This document shows, one piece after another, positions 41,067-49,426 of a stretch of 64,000 nt of DNA. Below the pieces are notes generated by a model. The model was not told the origin of the DNA. It saw nothing but the letters and a program-made list of their open reading frames with translations, and did no database searches. How positions within the stretch are numbered: position 1 is the stretch's first letter; the number at the start of each line of letters is the position of its first letter. The DNA is taken from contig JAWLCA010000014.1 in the NCBI GenBank assembly GCA_041687395.1, positions 46,886 through 110,885 of the forward strand, read 5' to 3'. The translations under genes were made by a program, and so were the position numbers. This stretch comes from JAWLCA01 sp041687395 (GTDB lineage Bacteria > Pseudomonadota > Alphaproteobacteria > Rhodobacterales > Rhodobacteraceae).

Positions 41067-41717
41067 ATGGGCGTGAAACATCTTCTGCTGATTGGCGCGA
41101 GCGCGCTTGCGCTGGCAGGCTGCAACCCGATCACCTTCAACTCCGAGGCGGGAAGCCAACTGGACACGGGCAACTTCGGTCAGGCCGTCGCGTGGAACAG
41201 CGACGTACAGACCGGTCAGCGCAACGCAACGGTCGAACTTGGCACGCGGTTCGCGCGCGAGGTCCCTTCGACGGTCAATTTTGCCTTCGACAGTGCGGTT
41301 CTGGATGCCGAGGCACGTGCGTCGCTGGATCGGCAGGCAGACTGGATCCGTCAGTTCCCCGAGGTCCGCTTCCGCGTGTATGGTCACACCGATCTGGTGG
41401 GCAGCCACGCCTACAACCAGCGGCTTGGCCTGCGCCGGGCGAACGCGGTCGTGAACTACCTGGTCAGCAGGGGCATCAGCCGGTCGCGGCTGGAAGCGGT
41501 GGTGTCCTACGGGAAAACCCAACCGGTAATCCCCACGCCCGCCCCGGAAGAGCGCAATCGACGCACTGTAACCGAGGTGAACGGCTTCGTGCAAGGCCAT
41601 CCGATGGTGCACAACGGCAAATACATGCAGGTGGTGTTCCGCGAGTATATCTCGACCGCGACGCGGCCGCTGCCACCGGTCAGCGGCGGAACGGGCGGCT
41701 TCGGCGTCGGCGGGTAG
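41067..41717 (+). CDS. OmpA-family lipoprotein of the Tad locus
   Basis: The 216-residue protein from the ATG at 41067 lies 7 bases after cpaC. A lipobox (LALAGC) gives a lipidated Cys near residue 19. The OmpA C-terminal domain is at about residues 70-165: NFAFDSAVLDAEARASLDRQ, RFRVYGHTDLVGSHAYNQRL and GLRRANAVVNYLVSRGISRS. It probably holds the secretin to the cell wall. OmpA-like proteins after cpaC are common in Rhodobacteraceae Tad clusters. The tail is Gly-rich (SGGTGGFGVGG). Confidence 0.9.
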   Translation: MGVKHLLLIGASALALAGCNPITFNSEAGSQLDTGNFGQAVAWNSDVQTGQRNATVELGTRFAREVPSTVNFAFDSAVLDAEARASLDRQADWIRQFPEVRFRVYGHTDLVGSHAYNQRLGLRRANAVVNYLVSRGISRSRLEAVVSYGKTQPVIPTPAPEERNRRTVTEVNGFVQGHPMVHNGKYMQVVFREYISTATRPLPPVSGGTGGFGVGG

Positions 41718-41738
41718 AGGCCCCAAGTCGCCGGAAGA

Positions 41739-42236
41739 TCACCCGGAAACAGCGGCTAGGACGAGGTAGAGCGCGAGTGATCCGGCAAGCGGCAACCCCA
41801 TGGGAAAATCACCGCGCGACCAGCTCTCCCATTCCGGGGCCATCGCCCTCAGACGCGGGATCGCGCCCACCAGTCGGTGCGCCGCGAAGGCGGCCAGCAG
41901 CATAGCCGCAAAGAGGAATGCAAAGGCCGACAGATCGCCAGGCGCCACGTAGGGCGCCATCGCGGCGGCAAACTTCGCATCGCCTGCCCCGACCGCACGC
42001 GCGGCGTTAAGCACAAAGCCGGCCGCCAGAACGCCGGCGAAATGTGCCCAGCGCCAGGCCCATGCCTCAATGGGCAGGGCGAATAGGCCGATCAGCAAGA
42101 AAATTCCCAGCAAGCTCAGCACGGCGGCGTTGGGAATGCGCATCCGCGCCAGATCGCTCCAGGCGACCCAGGCAGTGATGGGCAGGACGAAGGGCAGGAA
42201 CCACAGCGCCACCGCAGGCGGCAGAACCGGCATCAT
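41739..42236 (-). CDS. Prepilin peptidase (CpaA/TadV)
   Basis: The 165-residue protein has four to five membrane helices. The two catalytic aspartates of type IV prepilin peptidases are in AWVAWSDLARMRIPN and AVGAGDAKFAAA. It lacks the N-methylating domain, as is usual for CpaA/TadV. It cleaves the leader of Flp pilins at the inner membrane. The ATG overlaps the tadD stop by 4 bases, and the gene converges with the OmpA-like gene 21 bases away. Confidence 0.92.
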   Translation of the reverse strand: MMPVLPPAVALWFLPFVLPITAWVAWSDLARMRIPNAAVLSLLGIFLLIGLFALPIEAWAWRWAHFAGVLAAGFVLNAARAVGAGDAKFAAAMAPYVAPGDLSAFAFLFAAMLLAAFAAHRLVGAIPRLRAMAPEWESWSRGDFPMGLPLAGSLALYLVLAAVSG

Positions 42237-43114
42237 CCCGTCGTTGTACCCTGCGTGTCGAGCGCGCGCAGGGCACGCACCGCCAAGTCGAAGTGCTGCG
42301 GATGGGTGTCGATCGCCTCCTGCAGCAGCGTGCGGCCAATCAGGACATCGTTCTGCTTCAGCGCGGCCAGCGCCAGGGAATATGTAAGTTCCGCCCTCTC
42401 CACCTGCGTCATCTGGATCACCGGCAGGGTGTAGTTGCGCTGCGCGCCGCGGGCGATGACCATGTTGTTCTTCGCAGCAAAGAGGGTGGCATCATATGTC
42501 AGCGCCTCACGGAACAACCGCTCGGCCTCGGCCGGTTGGCCGCGCGTCAGCTTGGAGAACCCCCAGTTGTTCAGCACACCTGCCGGCCGTGTCGTCAGGC
42601 CCACGGCGGTCTCGTAGAAGCTGTCGGAACGCACCCATTCCTTCTTGTGATCGGCCAGGATCGCCTCCAGCCGGTAACGGTCGAAGGTTTCGTGCGTCGG
42701 CGGCACCCGCGCAAGTTCCGCGGCACCGCCATCCCAGTCGTTGGTGCGCAGCAACGCGTCTGCGAGTTGCACGCGGTCGTCAGCCGTGCCCGAAGGCGCG
42801 TCCGCGACCTCGCGCCAGACCCCGACCGCTTCAGAGGACAGGCCGGCCCTCACGAGCGACCGTCCCAGCGCGCGCTTCAGATCGACGCGACCGGGGTTCT
42901 CGGCCGACGCCTTTCGAAAGTATCCCACTGCCTCGCGCGGGTCGGCCGCTGTCAACATGATCTCGTTTAGGTTCGTCTCGTCGATCATGTTCAGATCCTG
43001 CAGCGCGCGCGTTGCATCCGCCTCGGCGCTCTGCTCGCATCCCGCCAGCCCGATCATGCCCGCCAGTGTCATGGCCAGAAGCGTGCGCAGGGGAAGTGCC
43101 TGTCCGTCGATCAT
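42233..43114 (-). CDS. tadD: TadD-like TPR lipoprotein
   Basis: The protein has 293 residues from the ATG at 43114, with GAGGTGGC before it; a GTG three codons upstream is an alternative. A lipoprotein signal ends at IGLAGC. Several TPR units follow (AVGYFRKASAENPGRVDLKR, FYETAVGLTTRPAGVLNNWG, AEAERLFREALTYDATLFAA, GRTLLQEAIDTHPQHFDLAV). TadD is thought to be a pilotin-like factor for secretin assembly. It is translationally coupled to the prepilin peptidase gene. Confidence 0.88.
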   Translation of the reverse strand: MIDGQALPLRTLLAMTLAGMIGLAGCEQSAEADATRALQDLNMIDETNLNEIMLTAADPREAVGYFRKASAENPGRVDLKRALGRSLVRAGLSSEAVGVWREVADAPSGTADDRVQLADALLRTNDWDGGAAELARVPPTHETFDRYRLEAILADHKKEWVRSDSFYETAVGLTTRPAGVLNNWGFSKLTRGQPAEAERLFREALTYDATLFAAKNNMVIARGAQRNYTLPVIQMTQVERAELTYSLALAALKQNDVLIGRTLLQEAIDTHPQHFDLAVRALRALDTQGTTTG

Positions 43115-43240
43115 CGCTGCCACCTCGCTCAGGGGCGCTTCTGATGGCGCCCGGCGCGTGCAGGCTAGCGCAACTCCACACGTTTAGCGAGAGTGATGGA
43201 AGATAATCTGCAGGCGCGCCCTGTCGGCAACGCCCTGCGC

Positions 43241-43576
43241 TCAACCGGACAGTTGATCCCAGCAGTCAAGCGCCTTGCCCGCATACATCACCGAAGGCCC
43301 GCCGCCCATCTGCACCGCCATTGCCAGCACGTCGCCCAGTTCCTCGCGCGTTCCGCCCGCCTTCATCAGCGCCTCCACATGGAAGGCAATGCAGGCATCG
43401 CACCGCATGGCGACAGAGATCCCCAGTGCCACGAATTCCTTGGCCTTGACGTCGAGCGGGCCGTTTTCCTTCACCGCCTTGGACAGCCCGATGAAGCCAC
43501 GCATTGTCTCGGGGATTGCGCGGTTGAGTGCGCGCTGCTGATTCCGGGTGTCGTCGAGGAAGGTCTTGTAGTCCAT
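43241..43576 (-). CDS. Carboxymuconolactone decarboxylase/AhpD-like protein
   Basis: The 111-residue protein from the ATG at 43576 is a single CMD domain. The redox or catalytic motif is AMRCDACIAFHVEALMKAGG (CxxC followed by His), as in AhpD-like proteins. LGDVLAMAVQMGGGPSVMYA completes the family pattern. Such proteins reduce peroxides through a thiol relay or have no tested function. The CxxC favours a redox role over lactone decarboxylation. It stands alone between the Tad genes and the purine operon. Confidence 0.9.
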   Translation of the reverse strand: MDYKTFLDDTRNQQRALNRAIPETMRGFIGLSKAVKENGPLDVKAKEFVALGISVAMRCDACIAFHVEALMKAGGTREELGDVLAMAVQMGGGPSVMYAGKALDCWDQLSG

Positions 43577-43723
43577 TCTTGCGCTCCTACTGCCTGTCCG
43601 GTCACCTGACACGCTGGCACGGTGGCAGCCTTGATGCAGGTCAAGCAAATCTCGCGCCCGTCACCTCACGCCCTCAGTACACGGCCGCCCTGGCGATGAC
43701 ACATGGCGTCACGCAGAGAACGG

Positions 43724-43749
43724 AAAGAAAAGACCCGCCGAAGCGGGCC
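43724..43749 (-). terminator. Intrinsic terminator of the purine operon
   Basis: On the minus strand, CCCGC-TTCG-GCGGG is followed by TCTTTTCTTT. The hairpin lies 23 bases after the BMP-protein gene stop at 43772, which marks the end of the xdh-transporter operon. Confidence 0.85.
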
Positions 43750-43771
43750 CTTCAAGAAGCGGTGGAACGCG

Positions 43772-44857
43772 TCAATTCGGGATCTCGCCCGTGATGCCTT
43801 CGACATAGAACGTCATGCCCAGCAGGTCTTCATCGCTCGCCACTTCGCCCTCGGCAAGCCACGGGGTGCCGTCCTGCCTGTTGATCGGGCCGGTGAAGGG
43901 ATGATACTCACCCGTCGCGATGGCCTCGATCAATGCTTCGGCCTCGGCTTTGACCTCGGTTGGAACCGCCTCGGTGATCTCGCCGATCACCACCTCGCCT
44001 TCCGCGATGCCCGCCCAGGTCGCCTGGCTTTCCCAGGTGCCGTCCAGGACATCCTGCACCCGCTTGATATAATAGGGCGCCCAGTTGTCGATGATCGACG
44101 ACACGCGGGGGCTGGGCTTGTATTCCGCCATGTCGGAGGCCTGACCGAACCCGATCACGCCGGGGGTCTTTTCCGCCTCGGCAAGCGGGGCGGTCGAATC
44201 CGTATGCGCCAGGATGACATCGACGCCCTGCTCGATCAGCGCGCGGGCGGCATCGGCCTCTTTCGCCGGGTCGAACCACGTATAGGCCCACACCACCGCG
44301 ATCTCGACATCCGGGTTCACCTTCTTCGCGTGCAGGTAGGTGGAGTTGATGCCCTGAATCACCTCGGGAATCGGGAAGGAACCGATATAGCCGATCTTGT
44401 TCGATTGCGTCATCCGCCCCGCGATGGTGCCCAGAACGGCGCGCCCTTCGTAGAACCGCGCGTCATAGGTCGAGACATTGGGATGCGCACGGGTGTAGCC
44501 GGTCGCATGTTCGAACTTCACATCGGGGAAACGCGCCGCGACATTGTTCGTCGCGTCCATGTAGCCGAACGAGGTGGTGAAGATCAGATCGGCGCCCGAC
44601 AAGGCCATCTGCGTCAGCACGCGCTCGGCGTCGGCGCCTTCGGGCACCGATTCCTGATAGATCGTCTCTACCCGGTCGCCGAAGTGTTCTTCTACGGCAA
44701 GGCGCCCCTGATCGTGCTGATAAGTCCACCCACCGTCTCCGATCGGGCCGACATAAACGAAGCCGACCTTTATCGGCTCGTCTTGTGCGGCCAGCGGCGA
44801 GGCCAGTCCAAGGCCAAGCCCAAGCGCCGCCGTGGCAAGAAGGGTTCTGCGTTTCAT
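43772..44857 (-). CDS. BMP-family ABC transporter substrate-binding protein
   Basis: The 361-residue protein has a Sec signal peptide (LLATAALGLGLGLASPLAAQ) and no lipobox. The BMP/PnrA pattern is clear: IKVGFVYVGPIGDGGWTYQH, GADLIFTTSFGYMDATNNVA, FYEGRAVLGTIAGRMTQSNK and GYIGSFPIPEVIQGINSTYL. BMP receptors bind nucleosides, purines or related rings. The gene is last in the operon with xanthine dehydrogenase, so purine binding is likely. A terminator follows. Confidence 0.93.
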   Translation of the reverse strand: MKRRTLLATAALGLGLGLASPLAAQDEPIKVGFVYVGPIGDGGWTYQHDQGRLAVEEHFGDRVETIYQESVPEGADAERVLTQMALSGADLIFTTSFGYMDATNNVAARFPDVKFEHATGYTRAHPNVSTYDARFYEGRAVLGTIAGRMTQSNKIGYIGSFPIPEVIQGINSTYLHAKKVNPDVEIAVVWAYTWFDPAKEADAARALIEQGVDVILAHTDSTAPLAEAEKTPGVIGFGQASDMAEYKPSPRVSSIIDNWAPYYIKRVQDVLDGTWESQATWAGIAEGEVVIGEITEAVPTEVKAEAEALIEAIATGEYHPFTGPINRQDGTPWLAEGEVASDEDLLGMTFYVEGITGEIPN

Positions 44858-44906
44858 GCGTCGTTACTCCCTGTAGATCCCCGACATCCGGGGTGATGGT
44901 CCGCCC

Positions 44907-45839
44907 CTAGGTCGAGGCGTGGAAAGGTTTTCCCAGCGATGCCGGGGCATTCAGTGCCGCCCGCGAGCGCCCGGAAGAGATGAGGACAAGCACGAGGATC
45001 GTTATCAGGTATGGGCTCATGGACAAGTATTCGACCGGAATCTTGCTCCCCGCCGCCTGCAGATTCAGCTGCAACACAGCGATGCCGCCGAAAAGGTAGG
45101 CACCCAGAAGCACCCGCCACGGCCGCCACGATGCGAACACCACCAGCGCCAGCGCGATCCAGCCTGCGCCCGCGGTCATCCCCTCGGTCCATTGCGGCAC
45201 ACGGATCAGGCTGAGATAGGCTCCGCCCAGCCCCGCCATTGCACCGCCGAACAGGATGGCCAGAATCCGGATGCGCACAACCTTGTAGCCCAGAGCATGA
45301 GCTGCATCATGGCTTTCGCCCACAGCCCGCAGCACAAGTCCGGTGCGCGTGTAGCGCAGCACCAACCAGATCGCGGCGACCAGTCCCAGCGACACATAGA
45401 CCATCAGATCGTGGCGAAAGAGGATCGGGCCGACGTAGGGAATCTCGAACAAGAGCGGCACTTCGATCCGTGCGGTCGCGGGCGGACGGATGCCGATGTA
45501 TCCTTGTCCGATCAGCGCCGAGAATCCCAAGCCGAACAGCGTCAGTGCCAGCCCGGTCGCAACCTGATTGGCCAGCAGCACCTGTGTCAGCACCGCAAAG
45601 ACGACCGCAAGGCCCGCGCCGCCGACCGCGCCGCCGATGAAGCCCAGCGCAGGGCTCCCGGTCTCGACCGCGACGGCGAAGCCACAGATCGCGCCCACGA
45701 TCATCATCCCCTCGACGCCCAGGTTCAGCACACCCGCCTTTTCCACCACCAGTTCGCCCAGCGCCGCCAGCAGGATCGGCGTGGATGCCACCATCAGCGA
45801 TGCAAGCAGAAGGACCGGATTGATGCCACCAAGATCCAT
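44907..45839 (-). CDS. ABC transporter permease (BMP/purine type, second subunit)
   Basis: The 310-residue membrane protein has eight or more helices and belongs to the BPD_transp_2 group that works with BMP receptors. VEKAGVLNLGVEGMMIVGAI is the hallmark of the NupQ/YufQ-like subunit, and YTRTGLVLRAVGESHDAAHA plus the following GYKVVRIRILAILFGGAMAG is the coupling region. It follows the first permease by 9 bases and precedes the receptor gene by 49. Confidence 0.92.
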   Translation of the reverse strand: MDLGGINPVLLLASLMVASTPILLAALGELVVEKAGVLNLGVEGMMIVGAICGFAVAVETGSPALGFIGGAVGGAGLAVVFAVLTQVLLANQVATGLALTLFGLGFSALIGQGYIGIRPPATARIEVPLLFEIPYVGPILFRHDLMVYVSLGLVAAIWLVLRYTRTGLVLRAVGESHDAAHALGYKVVRIRILAILFGGAMAGLGGAYLSLIRVPQWTEGMTAGAGWIALALVVFASWRPWRVLLGAYLFGGIAVLQLNLQAAGSKIPVEYLSMSPYLITILVLVLISSGRSRAALNAPASLGKPFHAST

Positions 45840-45848
45840 GTGCGCGCC

Positions 45849-46934
45849 TTATGTCGTTTTTGCCCGGGCAAGCCGGATGCGGAAATTGGACAGAAGATCG
45901 ACCGCCAGCAGGAAGAACAGCAGCATACCCTGAAACGCCTGGATCGCCGCGCTCGGCACGCCCAGCATGAATTGCGCAAGCTCGCCGCCGATATAGGTCA
46001 GCGCCATCAGCAGACCCGCCAGCACGATGCCGAACGGATGAAGCCGACCCAGGAAAGCCACGATGATCGCGGTGAAACCGTAGCCGGAGTTGAAGTCGAT
46101 GCTGATGCGGCCAGCGGGCCCGGTGAGTTCGAACATGCCGGCAAGCCCCGCCGTCAGCCCCGACATACCCAAGCAGAAGATCACCAATCGCGCCGGAGCC
46201 ACCCCGGCAAAGCGCGCCGCCCGCGGCGCCTGCCCCGTCAGCCGGATCTGGAACCCGATCAGGTGCCGCTGCAGCAGTACATAGGCAAAGATCACCGCAA
46301 TGAAGGCTGTTACCACGCCCCAGTGCATCCCGGTTCCGGCGATGAGTTCGGGGTTCGACGCGGCCGGATATTGCGCGAAGTTGCGCGACCCCGGAAACCC
46401 GCCGCCCTCGGGGTTGCGCATCCGACCCACCGCCATCGCAGACAGAAGCTGCTGCGCCACATAGACGAGCAACAGGGAGACAAGGATCTCGTTGGTGTTG
46501 AACCTTGTGCGCAGGATCGCCGGGATCATCGCCCAAAGCCATCCGCCCAGCGCGCCGGCCAGAACCATCAGCGGAAAGATGTACCAGCCCGACGCCGGGA
46601 AAAAGGCCAGCCCCACCCCGCCTGCGAACAGGGCGCCCATTATGTACTGCCCCTCAGCACCGATGTTCCAGACCCCTGCCCTGAACCCTAGGCTCAAACC
46701 CACCGCGATCAGGATCAGTGGCCCCGCCTTCACCAGCAGTTGCGGTCGCGAGTAAGCGGCAAACTGTGGATTAAACAGCGGATCGAAGAAGATAGTGCGT
46801 ATGGCCAGCACCGGATCCTTGCCCAGGGCCGCGAACATCAAGCCACCTGCGATCATGGTCAGCCCGACCGCCAGCAGCGGCGTCGCCACCGTCCAGAACC
46901 GTGAAGGCGTAGGACGGCGTTCAAGCCGGATCAT
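45849..46934 (-). CDS. ABC transporter permease (BMP/purine type, first subunit)
   Basis: The 361-residue membrane protein is the NupP/YufP-like partner. Motifs include FRAGVWNIGAEGQYIMGALF, RTRFNTNEILVSLLLVYVAQ and GFQIRLTGQAPRAARFAGVA, all typical of BPD_transp_2 permeases. It pairs with the next gene to form the membrane channel. It starts 9 bases after the ATPase gene stop, so the operon continues without a promoter gap. Confidence 0.92.
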   Translation of the reverse strand: MIRLERRPTPSRFWTVATPLLAVGLTMIAGGLMFAALGKDPVLAIRTIFFDPLFNPQFAAYSRPQLLVKAGPLILIAVGLSLGFRAGVWNIGAEGQYIMGALFAGGVGLAFFPASGWYIFPLMVLAGALGGWLWAMIPAILRTRFNTNEILVSLLLVYVAQQLLSAMAVGRMRNPEGGGFPGSRNFAQYPAASNPELIAGTGMHWGVVTAFIAVIFAYVLLQRHLIGFQIRLTGQAPRAARFAGVAPARLVIFCLGMSGLTAGLAGMFELTGPAGRISIDFNSGYGFTAIIVAFLGRLHPFGIVLAGLLMALTYIGGELAQFMLGVPSAAIQAFQGMLLFFLLAVDLLSNFRIRLARAKTT

Positions 46935-46943
46935 CGGCGCACC

Positions 46944-48491
46944 TCATTCCGCGACATGCGCGATCTCCTCGGGGTCGGCCACGTCCATGTCATGCGCCCC
47001 GCCCAGCATCAGGCCGATCCGCTCCACATCCAGCCCGGCCGTGGGGCGCGGTTCGCTCAGCCGACCCTCGTTCAGCGCAGCAAAGCGGTCGGAGATTTCC
47101 ATCAGTTCGTCCAGATCCTGGCTGATGACAACCACCGCCGCGCCGCCAGCGGCCAGATCCATCAGCGCCTGCCGGATGGATGCCGCGGCCGACGCATCGA
47201 CGCCCCAGGTCGGCTGGTTCACCACCAGCGCCACGGGTCGCTGCAACACCTCGCGGCCGATTACGAACTTTTGCAGGTTGCCGCCCGACAATGCGCGCGC
47301 CGCCACATGCGGTCCCGGCGTTCGCACGTCGAAGCGGGCGATGATATCTTCGGCAAAACTGCGCGCCCGGGCCCAGTTCAGAAAGCCATGCTTCAGCATG
47401 CCCTGCCGCAGCGCGCCGGTCAGCGCGGCGTTTTCGGTCAGCGTCATGTCGGGGGCCGCAGCATGGCCAAGGCGTTCCTCGGGCGCGGTCAGCAAACCCA
47501 GCGTGCGCCGATCCAGCGGCCCCAGCGACCCGATGCCGACGCCGTTCAGCTTCACCGCCTGCGCCAGCGCGCGCGCCTCCCCCGACAGCGCGGCCAGCAA
47601 CTCGTCCTGCCCGTTGCCGGCCACGCCACCGATCCCCAGGATCTCGCCTGCCCGCACCTGCAGCGACACGTCACGCAGGCTGGTGCCGAACGGGTTGGCA
47701 GAGCGCAGGTTCAGAGTATCGATTTCCAACACCACCGGGCCGGGGTTTGCCGGGGCGCGTTCGGGGATCATCAGGCTGCTGCCCACCATCTGCTCGGCCA
47801 ACTCTCGGGCGGACACCGCGCGCGGGTCGCAGGTGCCGACGACCTTGCCCAGACGCAGGATAGTGGCGCTGTCGCACAGCGCGCGGATCTCTTCCAGCTT
47901 GTGGCTGATATACAGGATCGCCGTGCCCTCGGCCGACAACTGGCGCAGGGTGCGGAACAGGATGTCCACCTCCTGCGGGGTCAGGACGCTGGTGGGCTCG
48001 TCCATGATCAGCAGCTTGGGGTCCTGCAGCAGGCAGCGGATGATCTCCACCCGCTGGCGCTCCCCGGCCGACAACTCGCCCACGAGCCGCGACGGATCCA
48101 ACGGCAGGCCATAGGCCTGGCTCACCTCGCGGATGCGGCGGGCCAGCTGGCGCTGCGGCGGCGGGTTCTCCATGCCCAGTGCCACGTTCTCGGCCACGTC
48201 CAGCGCCTCGAACAGGCTGAAATGCTGGAACACCATCGCCACGCCCGCCGCGCGCGCGGAAGACGGTTCGGGCGGCGCGTAGTCGTGCCCGCGCAGGGTC
48301 ATCGATCCGGCATCGGGTCGCACCAGCCCGTAGATCATCTTCACCAGCGTGGACTTGCCCGCTCCATTTTCGCCCAGCAGCGCATGGACCTCGCCCTCTC
48401 GGATCGAGAATGAGACGTCATCGTTGGCGACCACGCCGGGATAGGCCTTGGTCAGGCCCCGGATCTCCAGCAGCGTCGGCCGGTCGGTCAT
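46944..48491 (-). CDS. ABC transporter ATPase with two nucleotide-binding domains
   Basis: The 515-residue protein from the ATG at 48491 has two NBDs in tandem, as in sugar and nucleoside importers. NBD1 has Walker A GENGAGKSTLVKMIYG, signature LSAGERQRVEIIRCL, and Walker B LLIMDEPTSVLTPQE. NBD2 has a degenerate Walker A (GVAGNGQDELLAALSG), signature LSGGNLQKFVIGREV and the altered NQPTWGVDASAA. Asymmetry of this kind is normal for the family. Its ATG overlaps the xdhC stop. A much longer frame that continues upstream is only read-through of xdhC in the wrong frame. Confidence 0.94.
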   Translation of the reverse strand: MTDRPTLLEIRGLTKAYPGVVANDDVSFSIREGEVHALLGENGAGKSTLVKMIYGLVRPDAGSMTLRGHDYAPPEPSSARAAGVAMVFQHFSLFEALDVAENVALGMENPPPQRQLARRIREVSQAYGLPLDPSRLVGELSAGERQRVEIIRCLLQDPKLLIMDEPTSVLTPQEVDILFRTLRQLSAEGTAILYISHKLEEIRALCDSATILRLGKVVGTCDPRAVSARELAEQMVGSSLMIPERAPANPGPVVLEIDTLNLRSANPFGTSLRDVSLQVRAGEILGIGGVAGNGQDELLAALSGEARALAQAVKLNGVGIGSLGPLDRRTLGLLTAPEERLGHAAAPDMTLTENAALTGALRQGMLKHGFLNWARARSFAEDIIARFDVRTPGPHVAARALSGGNLQKFVIGREVLQRPVALVVNQPTWGVDASAAASIRQALMDLAAGGAAVVVISQDLDELMEISDRFAALNEGRLSEPRPTAGLDVERIGLMLGGAHDMDVADPEEIAHVAE

Positions 48492-49426
48492 CCCGTGTGC
48501 TCCCTCGCCACGGTCCCCACCGCAGCGCCGCGCAAAAGCCCCGTCGCCACCCCCAGCGCGATGGCCTGCGGATGCTTGCCCAGCGCCGGATCGCCAATCG
48601 GGCACGCAATGCGGTCGATGTGCCCCGGCGCGTGGCCCAGCGCCGCCAGCCGCGACCGGAACCGCGCCCATTTCGTCGCCGACCCGATCAGCCCGGCGGA
48701 CCGGAACCCATGGCCCAGAAGCCGATGGCACAGGTCGAGGTCCAGCGCATGGGAATAGGTCAGGATCAGATGCTCCGCCCCTAGCGGTGCCTCGGCCACT
48801 AGATCGCCGGGGTTGGGGGCGATCCGCGCCGTCACGCCCTCGGGCACCGCCTCGGGGAACCGCGCCGCATCGGTATCGACCCAGGTGATCGCGAAACCGG
48901 GTAAGGACGCCATCACCTGCACCACCGCGCGGCCGACATGCCCCGCCCCCCAGACCCACAGCAAACGCGTAGGCCGCGCCGCAGGCTCCACCATCCAGCC
49001 CGACACCACACCCGGCGCCGGCAACCCTCCCTGCCCGCGAGCCGCCGCGATCATCCGCGTCACCGCCAGCGGCATCGCAGCCGCGCCTCGCAGCGGCCGG
49101 GCGATGATCTCGCCTAACCCCTCGACGCTGTCCCAGCGCTCCATCAACAACAGCACCGCCCCGCCGCAGCACTGGCCGAGGTTGGGCCCCAGCGGCATCC
49201 GCTCCACCGCCTTCTCGAGCCCCTCGGCCAGCAGCGCCCGCGCCCGCGCCGCAGCTTCCCATTCCAGCGCGCCTCCGCCGATGGTGCCATGCTGACCGTC
49301 CGCCCAGACTACCATTGCCGTCCCCGGCCCGCGCGGACTGGACCCCTGCACCGCTGCGATGACCACACGCATCACCGGGCCATGCGCGGCGATCAGACGG
49401 TCCAGAGCCGCGACGTCGAAACTCAT
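48488..49426 (-). CDS. xdhC: Xanthine dehydrogenase accessory protein XdhC
   Basis: The 312-residue protein from the ATG at 49426 overlaps xdhB by ATGA. XdhC binds molybdenum cofactor, promotes its sulfuration, and inserts it into XdhB. The N-terminal CoxI-like domain has VIAAVQGSSPRGPGTAMVVW and GTIGGGALEWEAAARARAL followed by GPNLGQCCGGAVLLL. The C-terminal Rossmann-like domain has LWVWGAGHVGRAVVQVMASL and GLIGSATKWARFRSRLAALG. Its stop overlaps the ABC ATPase start, which ties cofactor insertion and transport genes into one transcript. Confidence 0.93.
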   Translation of the reverse strand: MSFDVAALDRLIAAHGPVMRVVIAAVQGSSPRGPGTAMVVWADGQHGTIGGGALEWEAAARARALLAEGLEKAVERMPLGPNLGQCCGGAVLLLMERWDSVEGLGEIIARPLRGAAAMPLAVTRMIAAARGQGGLPAPGVVSGWMVEPAARPTRLLWVWGAGHVGRAVVQVMASLPGFAITWVDTDAARFPEAVPEGVTARIAPNPGDLVAEAPLGAEHLILTYSHALDLDLCHRLLGHGFRSAGLIGSATKWARFRSRLAALGHAPGHIDRIACPIGDPALGKHPQAIALGVATGLLRGAAVGTVAREHTG

